Below, piece after piece: positions 18,151 through 25,789 of a stretch of 64,000 nt of DNA. The position numbers were made by a program, and so were the translations under genes. The notes beneath the pieces were generated by a model. The model was not told the DNA's origin and made no database searches. It worked only from the letters and a program-made list of their open reading frames with translations. Source of the DNA: JAXGPP01 sp964436865. Lineage in GTDB: Bacteria > Planctomycetota > Planctomycetia > Pirellulales > Thermoguttaceae. The stretch is taken from positions 19,908-83,907 of the forward strand of contig CAYTFK010000003.1 in the NCBI GenBank assembly GCA_964436865.1. The letters are read 5' to 3'. Positions within the stretch are counted from its first letter, which is position 1, and every line of letters begins with the position of its first letter.

Positions 18151-18419
18151 TGCTGCAATCTGCCTCGGGTCGCCGGCACGAAGATCATCCGCCGGCGATT
18201 CGTTTTCCTACACCGCCGCGTCTCCCCCGAAGCAACTATAGCTCGCGCGGCCCCCGGCGACAGAAACTCTGCGCTGTTCCGGCAATACGGGAAATCCCGC
18301 GTTCGACCCCCAAGAAGACGTGCCCCTGCGCCGGTTCCCGGCGGCAGTGCTGGACGCTCAGCAAGAATGGAGGCGGCATGCTTTCCCCGGAATAGCCGGC
18401 CGGCACGCCCCTCGCGGAC

Positions 18420-18989
18420 TCACATCGGGTCGCGCGGCAATCGTCGGCTATACGGCGGGTCGCACCGCGGAGGAAGCGGCTGGCGATAAGTCCGCGACCA
18501 CTCCTGCCGCTCATCTTCCGTCGCGTAATAGCGGAGCCAGACCTCCGGATCGCCGCTCCCTCGCGCGCAGTCCCAGTGCAGGTAGTTCGTACCCGTCTCA
18601 ATCATCTTCTCGCGCGACGGGAGGATGTCCCTGACAATCAGCGTGTAGAGTTCGCGGTCCGCCAGGTGATCGGTAAAATCGAGCACGATCCGCTTCTCGT
18701 ACAGCTTCTGGACAACGTCCCACAGGATCGTGTGCAGGTCGTCGTCGTTCAGCATCGATGCCCGCGGCGGACGCAATTCCGGGCTGAACCACCGGTAGAT
18801 CGGCAGGATCGGCGCCCGCTCCCAGGCCAGCATCGAGGCCAGGAACTCGTTCTCCACCGTCAGTGGCCAGTGCTGGACATTGACGCGGCTGATCGACTCG
18901 TCGTAATAAGGCTCCAACTCGTTGCGCAACTCGACATTCCGGAGCAGCTCTTCAACTTCGTCGGGCCAGGAACGGCGCGAATTGACCAT
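18420..18989 (-). CDS. Conserved-looking hypothetical protein, 189 aa
   Basis: I do not recognise a family. The protein is soluble, acidic-aromatic and without a signal peptide or membrane helix. Notable stretches are EVEELLRNVELRNELEPYYD, LASMLAWERAPILPIYRWFS and DDLHTILWDVVQKLYEKRI. The start at 18989 is preferred because AAGGA precedes it and the acidic body begins at once; the longer frame upstream gives an Arg/Gly-rich extension unlike a real N-terminus. It reads as genuine coding sequence from its balanced composition and strong codon bias. Upstream is a 309-bp gap facing the thioesterase gene. Confidence 0.7.
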   Translation of the reverse strand: MVNSRRSWPDEVEELLRNVELRNELEPYYDESISRVNVQHWPLTVENEFLASMLAWERAPILPIYRWFSPELRPPRASMLNDDDLHTILWDVVQKLYEKRIVLDFTDHLADRELYTLIVRDILPSREKMIETGTNYLHWDCARGSGDPEVWLRYYATEDERQEWSRTYRQPLPPRCDPPYSRRLPRDPM

Positions 18990-19298
18990 CGCACGAGATC
19001 CTTGTTTACGTCCGCCGCGATGCAACATCTGCCTTATCGGTCCCGCCGCTCGGCTCGCCATGCCGGCTGAAACGGCCCCCGCTCCCCGGCCGAAACCCCG
19101 CCGCATCGCCCCGTCAACAACAGGACCAACAAATGTCGAATCTACCAGGGCTGCGAACGGCTTCAAGACTATTGTCCGCCGGAACGGCCAAGATTTCCTC
19201 AAGTCTTGCGAAACAAACGCTACGATCCCGAGCGTCCCGGGTGTGGAGCCGCTACAATCGGCACATTTGTTTCAGTTTGACTCTGGGAGCTGGCAGAC
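18990..19298. other. Divergent intergenic region
   Basis: This 309-bp gap lies between the 189-aa hypothetical gene and the thioesterase gene and must hold both promoters. It is less GC-rich towards 19130-19290. I see no further gene or structured RNA. Confidence 0.4.
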
Positions 19299-19724
19299 AT
19301 GACTGATGCCGACGACGCCGTGCGGGACCATTTCAAACACGATCGCTTCGCCGCCGCCAACGGCATGGAACTCGTCGCGGTGCGCCCCGGCTATGCCCTT
19401 GCCCGCATGACCGTCGAAGAACGCCACTTGAACAGCGTGGGCACGGTGCAAGGCGGCGCGCTGTTCACGCTGGCCGACCTCGCCTTCGCCGGGGCCTGCA
19501 ACGCGGCCGGGCGGCTGGCCGTCGGCCTCAACATGAGCATCTCCTGCGTCAAGGCTGCCCGCTCCGGAACCCTCCACGCCGAAGCCGAGGAAATTTCCCG
19601 CAGCCGAAAACTCTCCACCTGCACCGTCCGCGTCTCGAACGACGAGGGACAGTTGCTCGCCCTCTTCCAGGGTACCGCCTACATCATGGATGACACCTTC
19701 CCGCCCAGCAGCACCCCAACGTAG
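19299..19724 (+). CDS. PaaI-type hotdog thioesterase
   Basis: This 141-residue protein matches the PaaI/YbgC-like hotdog acyl-CoA thioesterase family. The key segment is ERHLNSVGTVQGGALFTLADLAFAGA (about residues 45-70), which carries the N..G..hGG..D pattern of the active-site helix. It is followed by GLNMSISCVKAARSGTLHAEA. These enzymes hydrolyse aryl- or acyl-CoA thioesters in the cytoplasm; the substrate here is not predictable. Length is standard. A GC-rich hairpin directly follows the stop codon. Confidence 0.9.
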   Translation: MTDADDAVRDHFKHDRFAAANGMELVAVRPGYALARMTVEERHLNSVGTVQGGALFTLADLAFAGACNAAGRLAVGLNMSISCVKAARSGTLHAEAEEISRSRKLSTCTVRVSNDEGQLLALFQGTAYIMDDTFPPSSTPT

Positions 19725-19744
19725 GCCCGCAGTTCCTTGCGGGC
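19725..19744 (+). terminator. Hairpin after the thioesterase gene
   Basis: GCCCGCA and TGCGGGC form a perfect 7-bp stem around a 6-base loop, starting directly at the stop codon and followed by a pyrimidine-rich GTCTTCCTC. It fits a transcription terminator without a long T run. Confidence 0.5.
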
Positions 19745-19989
19745 GTCTTCCTCGCCCGCACAAAAGCAGCCCCTCAGTCCGATGCGGGCTCACACCATTA
19801 GCCCACAGCCCCTGCGTCCTCCGCCAAACCAACTCGCCCCCAATTGCCCTGAATCACCGCGCGGGGCTCTACCTCGTCCGGCCAATTCGGCTGCCCCGGC
19901 ACTGGGGCGTGGCGTTCGGATCAGCCCCCGTGTTAAGATGGATGAAGTTTGTACGACTGGTGCGGAGTGGAAAAGCGGAGGATCTCGGG

Positions 19990-21948
19990 ATGGTGCCCCG
20001 AGTGAAGATCATCGGTCAACACCCCTTCGCCAAGGATGGCCAGGGGAAGTTGATCTCGCGGATTGCTACCGTGTTTCCCGAGGGGCGGACCCTTGTCACG
20101 CTCCCCGGCATTCACGCCACGCAACGCATCGCCTACGTTGAGGCCATAAACGCCAACCGCTGCGAGCGCGGCCTCGATCCGCTCAGCCGCGAGGAAGAAC
20201 TGGCTGCCTGGGAAGACGCGGTCGATCTGATCATCGAGGACGAGATGATCCTCATCCGCCCCGATCCCGACAACATGCCGCTGGCTTTCCTCGCCGACGA
20301 ATTGTTGCAGGAACTGTTCTCAAAGCATCGCATCCAGTTCCTCTACACCCTCAACGAGAAGGTTCGCACGGCGATCAAACGGCGCGGCGAGTGCTGGCGG
20401 ATCACCCCGCTGCCCCGCCAGCCCCACGAGATGGAGCATTTGATCCGCACCGCGCGCATCGGCATTGGCGGCCGCGAGATTTACCTCTACAACCGCAGCA
20501 GCGGCACCCGGTGGCTGACGTTCGAAAGCTTCGCGTCGCTGGGCCTCCTCGACGATGCCGAACTGCGCCGGCATCTCGTCGAGATCCAGCAATACGCCGC
20601 GCGGATCAACCCCCGCAAGGGACCGGAGGTGGCGTTCTACCCCTCTGGCTCGCTCAGCGTCGGCGATATGGCGGCCTTCGATTTCGCCGCCCTCGCTCCC
20701 GGCGACCTGCGCCGCGCCTTTGACGATCTGCGGCAGAAATTCCGCGCCGCCGTGCCCCCCGAACTCCAGCGCGACGCGCCCGAAGACCCCCAGTGGCGCA
20801 ACCGGATCTGCGCCGTCCTCATCGGACGCGACGAAGAAGTCGTCTCCGAAGAGATGCTCCTCGGCCTCAGCCCCGAGTTCTTCCTTCAGGTGGAATGGCT
20901 CCCCGGTGGGCGGATCGAGCAGGGCGAGCTCATCTTCGATTCCGTGCTCGAGGAAGAGCCCCTCTTGAACGACGACCTCGGCTACTCGTTCATCGACGAC
21001 AAGCCGCGCAAGTTCATCTTCAACTTCGTCCGCCAGTACGGCAATCTCGAATACGTGAACATCGGCCGCGTCGTCAGCTCCCTCGCCCGGCGGCGCCCCT
21101 TTCCCGGCCGCCGCGACGTCTACGTCGTCCAGGTCAAGCAGCGCGACAGCGACCGCGAGATCATCAGCGTCATCCGGATGCAGAAATGGGGCGTCCGCGA
21201 GCGGCTCGACGAAGGCAAAAGCCTGCTGCAGGCGATGCGAGAATCCGAGGAATACACCGAGTACGTGCTCGACCGCCGCCTCGGCTGCCGCCAGCTCGGC
21301 ATGAACCTGCCTTCCCGGGTGACCGACGGCCGCATCAACGAGCGCTACAGCGGCCACCAGAAAGACCTCGAAGGGCTGATGATCTGGTCCCCCTACTTCG
21401 AACGCGACTACATCCACGGCGTCGCGACCGACAAGGTCCCCCTGCACCGCTTCCAGAACGAGGAGTTCGCCCTCGCCTTCGCCCGCTTGCTGGGCCGCGC
21501 GGCGGCCGTCAACCTCGTCGTCGGCCGCTGCGACCACCAGGACAACGTCCTCTTCGACGACGGCGATGAAGTCCTTGTCGAAGACGCCGCCGGCATCCCG
21601 GTGGAAATCGTCGTCGCCGACCAAACGGGTACATTCAAGAACTACCAGCGCGATCTCCGCCTCCTCGCGCCGGCCTATGCCGAAGCGATCAATCGCCGCG
21701 CCGAGCATGTGTCCAATCTTGAGGCCTTCGCCAGCACCTACCTCGACGCCTTCGCCGACCGCCTGGCGGCCATCCAGCGCTACTACCGCTGGCGGCGGCG
21801 GGCCTTCGACACCCTCTTCAAGGACCGTACCCGCGACGAACGCGGCAGCTTCGCTTTCCGCTGGGAACAAGTCCTCGCCCGCCTCGACCGCGCCGATCCC
21901 CAAGAGCTCAAGGACCTCATCCGCGAAAACCTCGCCGTCCTCGCCTGA
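19990..21948 (+). CDS. Unknown 652-aa protein with atypical kinase-like C-terminal region
   Basis: I do not recognise a named family. The protein has no signal or membrane helix. The N-terminal half is unassigned (GIHATQRIAYVEAINANRC, GGREIYLYNRSSGTRWL). The C-terminal half has features of a protein/lipid kinase-like fold: VYVVQVKQRDSDRE and VIRMQKWG as a possible N-lobe, an acidic helix at 417-430, then GRCDHQDNVLF (Asp515, Asn519) as a candidate catalytic loop and EIVVADQTGTF (Asp544, Gly547) as a candidate DxG-like metal site. This spacing resembles PI3K/PI4K-like and other atypical kinases. ATG 19990 has CGGAGGA seven bases upstream; ATG 19942 is an alternative. The kinase idea is inference. 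Confidence 0.7.
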   Translation: MVPRVKIIGQHPFAKDGQGKLISRIATVFPEGRTLVTLPGIHATQRIAYVEAINANRCERGLDPLSREEELAAWEDAVDLIIEDEMILIRPDPDNMPLAFLADELLQELFSKHRIQFLYTLNEKVRTAIKRRGECWRITPLPRQPHEMEHLIRTARIGIGGREIYLYNRSSGTRWLTFESFASLGLLDDAELRRHLVEIQQYAARINPRKGPEVAFYPSGSLSVGDMAAFDFAALAPGDLRRAFDDLRQKFRAAVPPELQRDAPEDPQWRNRICAVLIGRDEEVVSEEMLLGLSPEFFLQVEWLPGGRIEQGELIFDSVLEEEPLLNDDLGYSFIDDKPRKFIFNFVRQYGNLEYVNIGRVVSSLARRRPFPGRRDVYVVQVKQRDSDREIISVIRMQKWGVRERLDEGKSLLQAMRESEEYTEYVLDRRLGCRQLGMNLPSRVTDGRINERYSGHQKDLEGLMIWSPYFERDYIHGVATDKVPLHRFQNEEFALAFARLLGRAAAVNLVVGRCDHQDNVLFDDGDEVLVEDAAGIPVEIVVADQTGTFKNYQRDLRLLAPAYAEAINRRAEHVSNLEAFASTYLDAFADRLAAIQRYYRWRRRAFDTLFKDRTRDERGSFAFRWEQVLARLDRADPQELKDLIRENLAVLA

Positions 21949-22046
21949 TCCCGTTCGCAGTCCGTCCGTTCGTAGTCCCGCCTTCAGGCGGAACACTCCT
22001 CGATCTATTCGAAGGGGCTGATGTCGGACCAAGAGCGAAAGAGCAT

Positions 22047-22268
22047 GTGACCCTGACCAAACGCGACATCAAGCAGGACATTCCGGACCTGACATTGGAC
22101 ATGGCGGTGCGGGTTCTGCGCTCGGCCTTCGCACGGCCGACCCTCAACGAACAGGAAGCCGTCGACTTGATCGACTACTATCGCGAACGCAACGACGTGG
22201 CCCGCGCATCGCATCGCAAAACATGGCTGGCAAAGCACAAACGACTTGCGGCAAAACTCTTGCAGTAG
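22047..22268 (+). CDS. Small hypothetical protein, 73 aa
   Basis: This is a short charged protein (KRDIKQDIPDL, LNEQEAVDLIDYYRER, KHKRLAAKLLQ) predicted to be helical and cytoplasmic, with no recognised family. The frame opens with GTG at 22047. That GTG overlaps the end of a nine-codon frame starting at ATG 22021, giving a possible coupling arrangement. Composition is protein-like, but support is limited to the open frame and codon use. Confidence 0.5.
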   Translation: MTLTKRDIKQDIPDLTLDMAVRVLRSAFARPTLNEQEAVDLIDYYRERNDVARASHRKTWLAKHKRLAAKLLQ

Positions 22269-22456
22269 AGCTACTCAAGGTTGAAGTGCCCACGCTGCCG
22301 CCCAGCGGCGAGATCTAACGATGCCGGTGGCCTTGACGGAACGACAAGGCAGCCGCGACCTGTTGAACTTAAGCCAGGTCGTGCAGCGAGCAGACGGCGC
22401 GGTGGTGTAAATGGCCCGAATAGAGAATTTGCCCGAATCCCTACCGGCCCCGCCGC

Positions 22457-24538
22457 TCAACTCCGGCCGGTGGAAGACGCGGCGGAAGGAGGGTTCTCGT
22501 CCGACTCGCCGGCGGTCGCCGGCCGCAGCCGCCGCTTCGGCTCGATCCCCGTGCCCGGCACGATCACCGGGCTCGGTGAGTTGGCCTCGATCGTTTCCTC
22601 CAGCTCGTCGGTGTCGATCACTTCCTTCTCGATCAGCCGTTCGGCCAGGGCCACCAGCGCTTTCGACCGGTTTTCGAGAATCTGCCGCACCTTGGCCAGC
22701 GACTCGTCCACGATCCGCTTGATCTCCTCGTCGATCTCACGGGCGGTCTGCTCGCTGTGATAACGCTCGCGGGAAAAATCCCCTCCGCCCCCGGCCAGGA
22801 ACGGCGACCGCTGGCTCTCGCGGAACGTCACGCGGCCCAGCCGGCTCATGCCGAAGTCCATCACCATGCTCCGGGCAATGTCGGTGGCCCGCTCCAGATC
22901 GTTCTGAGCGCCGGTGGAGACGTCGTCGAAGATCATCTCCTCGGCGATCGTGCCGCCCAGGAGCACCTGGATGCGGCTCTCCAGTTCGCTCTGCGTCATC
23001 AGGTAGCGGTCGCCTTCCGGCCGCTGCAGCGTGTAGCCCAGCGCCGCCAGGCCGCGCGGGATGATCGACACTTTATGCACCGGGTCTGTGTTCGGCAGGC
23101 TGTATGCCACCAGGGCATGGGCTGCCTCGTGATAGGCGACCCGCTGCTTCTCATCCGCGTTGATGATCCGCTGCCGCTTCTCCAGCCCCGCCGTCACTCG
23201 CTCCACCCCCTCATTGAACTCCTGCATCGTCACCGCCGGCTTTCCCTTCCGCGCCGCCAGCAGCGCCGCCTCGTTCACCAGATTGGCCAGGTCGGCCCCC
23301 ACGAAACCCGACGTAATCGCCGCCACCTGCTTCAGGTCCACCGAATCATCGAGCTTCACATTCTTCACGTGCACCGTGAGGATCTGCTCCCGCCCGCGGA
23401 CATCGGGCCGGTCTACCAGCACGTGGCGGTCAAACCGCCCCGGGCGCAACAGCGCCGGATCGAGCGTCTCCGGCCGGTTCGTCGCCGCCAGCACGATGAT
23501 GCTCGAATTGGAGTTGAATCCGTCCATCTCCACCAACAGCGCGTTCAAGGTCTGCTCGCGCTCGTCGTGCCCTCCCACAACGCTCGTCCCCCGGGTTTTG
23601 CCCAGGGCGTCCAGTTCGTCGATAAACACGATGCACGGCGCGCGGTTTTGCGCCTGCTGGAACATGTCGCGGACTCGCGCCGCGCCCACCCCGACGAACA
23701 TCTCCACGAAATCCGAACCCGAAAGGCTGAAGAACGGCACCCCCGCTTCGCCAGCGATCGCCTTGGCCAAGAGCGTCTTGCCCGTACCCGGCGGCCCGAC
23801 CAGCAATACGCCCTTGGGAATCCGGCCGCCCAGCACGCGGTACTTGTCGGGTGTCTTCAGAAACTCGACCACCTCGCGCAGTTCCTCCACCGCCTCGTCT
23901 ACCCCCGCCACATCCTGGAACGTGACGCCGATGTCCTCCTGGGCGCAGAGCTTCCCGCGGCTGCGGCCGAAAGCCACTGCCCCGCCCGCTCCGCCCATCC
24001 GCCGCAGCGTGATGATAAACAGCGCGATGCACAGCCCGAACAGCAGCAGCCACGGCCCCGATGTCCACAGGAACCCCGGCGCCGGTTCGCCGGCCACATC
24101 GGTGAACCCGCCCGCCCGCAGCATGCGGAACAACTCGCCGCCGTCCTCCTCAAAGCCGCGGCGATTGGTGCGGAACGCCGCTTTCTCGGCCGGCGGCTTC
24201 CGCTCGGGGAGCACTTCCTGCCGGGTGACCGTCCCGCTGATCTCGAACGTGCCGATCCGCAGGTTCGCCAGATCGCTATAGCGGACCCTTCGCTGTTGGT
24301 TCGCCGTCCCTTCGGTCAACTCGATCGCCGCCTTCGGATTCTTGGCCGGGGCCCCCTGCTCGATGAGCTCCACAAGCTTGCCGTACGGGATCGCGTGCTG
24401 CACCCGTGTGCCCAGCACGGCCCACAACAGGAAGGCCAGAAAAAGCCCGGCCAGGGCGTAAACGAAGAGATTATTTCCAAGGGGAGGTGACTTTTTATCG
24501 GCGGGCCGGCGCTGCTGCGGCTGCGAGTCGCGTGACAT
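22457..24538 (-). CDS. ftsH: ATP-dependent zinc metalloprotease FtsH
   Basis: This 693-residue membrane protease degrades misassembled and regulatory proteins. There are two membrane helices, at about residues 24-43 and 160-178, with an extracytoplasmic domain between. The AAA+ module has Walker A GPPGTGKT (248-255), Walker B VFIDELD (304-310) and the second region of homology with NRPETLDPALLRPGRFDR. The zinc site HEAAH is at 470-474. The C-terminus is rich in Pro and acidic residues. Length and order are typical. It is transcribed away from the rpsO leader region. Confidence 0.97.
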   Translation of the reverse strand: MSRDSQPQQRRPADKKSPPLGNNLFVYALAGLFLAFLLWAVLGTRVQHAIPYGKLVELIEQGAPAKNPKAAIELTEGTANQQRRVRYSDLANLRIGTFEISGTVTRQEVLPERKPPAEKAAFRTNRRGFEEDGGELFRMLRAGGFTDVAGEPAPGFLWTSGPWLLLFGLCIALFIITLRRMGGAGGAVAFGRSRGKLCAQEDIGVTFQDVAGVDEAVEELREVVEFLKTPDKYRVLGGRIPKGVLLVGPPGTGKTLLAKAIAGEAGVPFFSLSGSDFVEMFVGVGAARVRDMFQQAQNRAPCIVFIDELDALGKTRGTSVVGGHDEREQTLNALLVEMDGFNSNSSIIVLAATNRPETLDPALLRPGRFDRHVLVDRPDVRGREQILTVHVKNVKLDDSVDLKQVAAITSGFVGADLANLVNEAALLAARKGKPAVTMQEFNEGVERVTAGLEKRQRIINADEKQRVAYHEAAHALVAYSLPNTDPVHKVSIIPRGLAALGYTLQRPEGDRYLMTQSELESRIQVLLGGTIAEEMIFDDVSTGAQNDLERATDIARSMVMDFGMSRLGRVTFRESQRSPFLAGGGGDFSRERYHSEQTAREIDEEIKRIVDESLAKVRQILENRSKALVALAERLIEKEVIDTDELEETIEANSPSPVIVPGTGIEPKRRLRPATAGESDENPPSAASSTGRS

Positions 24539-25327
24539 TCAGCAGAGATCCTCAAGATAAGTTCGACGGGCGGCGAGGCATATCGCCCCCGAGGGGGTGC
24601 GAAGTGGTGCGGCAGGCGGAAAGCCTGCCCCCGGAGTGGTGCTCCTTTACCATAATAGCTCCTACGCTTTCCCGCCCGCAATGTTCCCCCTTATTGAACT
24701 TCAGGTAGGCCGTGCAACGAACTCTTTGAGCTCCAGGGGCGTCCTGGTTCCAGCGCCACGGGCGATTGTCAGCAGGTCGCTCGGCTGGGCGCGATCTGTC
24801 TGACAACCTGGAAGGCCAGGGTCGGCACCTTCCGACGGTTGATCGAGGCGGCCACCTCAGAGCGAAGCCGTCCGGCATAAAGCTGCAACCGTTGGAGAAT
24901 CAACTGTGGCTGTTGGCGCAGTCAGGCGCAAACAAGCTAAAGGCAAAAACGAACCACCCATTGTGCGTACAGCAGTTACGTCAGATGGAACGCTGTAAAC
25001 TATTATTGTCACGAGGTTTGCGCCAAGCCTCCGTGCGTAAATCAAGTTCAACACAACGCGGATTGTTGCTCTTCGCGTGCCTGAGTGTAGGCCGACGGCC
25101 GCTCGTCCTCAACAACCTCGACACCCCAAATACCGCACCCAGACTCGCTCGTGCCATCGTCTGCCGGAGGGGGCAACCACGGTTGCAATCCGGCTGGCAA
25201 CTGATACACTTACGGTTTTGGTAAAAGTGTCACTGGTTTCAGGGTACGTTCTCAGTTACACGGTGCGAGGAGGGCGCTTCGAGGGGAAGCCCCCCAGGCC
25301 GGCCGGCTAGAGGAATCGCGGTAGCAG
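24539..25327. other. Long intergenic region between ftsH and rpsO
   Basis: This 789-bp non-coding region is divergent between ftsH and rpsO. It contains a hairpin GGCAGGC-GGAAA-GCCTGCC at 24611-24629. A lower-GC stretch at about 24890-25060 contains AAACTATTATTGTCACG and may hold the rpsO promoter. The last 100 bp before rpsO are rich in potential stems and could form an S15-binding leader. No frame here reads as a convincing protein. Confidence 0.4.
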
Positions 25328-25597
25328 ATGACCATCACCAGAGAGCAGAAGCAGGAGCTGATTGGGCAGTACAAGCGGGCCGACAACGACACCGGCTCTG
25401 CCGAAGTGCAGGTCGCTATTCTCACCAGCCGTATCAACAGTCTCACCGAGCACCTGCGGTCCCACAAGAAGGACTTCGCCGGTCGCCGCGGGCTGCTGAT
25501 GATGGTGGGACGACGCCGTCGCTTGCTCGACTACCTCAAACGGGTTGAGCCGCAGCGCTATCTGGATGCTATTCGTCGTCTCGACATTCGTAAGTAG
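25328..25597 (+). CDS. rpsO: 30S ribosomal protein S15
   Basis: This 89-residue protein matches S15, which binds 16S rRNA in the central domain of the small subunit. Family motifs are present: DNDTGSAEVQVAILTSRIN near residues 20-38, LTEHLRSHKKDF, and GRRGLLMMVGRRRRLLDYL. Length is exactly typical. It is followed by pnp, the usual partner. S15 commonly represses its own mRNA in other bacteria; the long leader would allow this, but no specific element is proven. Confidence 0.98.
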   Translation: MTITREQKQELIGQYKRADNDTGSAEVQVAILTSRINSLTEHLRSHKKDFAGRRGLLMMVGRRRRLLDYLKRVEPQRYLDAIRRLDIRK

Positions 25598-25789
25598 CCG
25601 CTCCTTCTGGCGCTTGGTCAGCCGTAGTCCCGCCACATAGTTCCGGGCGGCACGCGCTGGCCACGGATCACTCTGCTGTCGGGTGGTTTCGTGCCCCGGT
25701 TTCGAGCCGGGGCATTCCTCCGGCCGTTTTCGGCGCGCTCCTCCGCCGCTGGTGCGAGAACTTCCCGCGTTGGCGAAGGATTCACAGCA

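Noticed and set aside
20320..22032. 570-codon frame antisense to the 652-aa gene
   Set aside because: The plus strand has the ribosome binding site and a balanced composition; the minus frame is Val/Ala/Glu-rich shadow.
24766..25224. 152-codon plus-strand frame upstream of rpsO
   Set aside because: Mixed composition, no similarity, and it spans the likely promoter and leader region.
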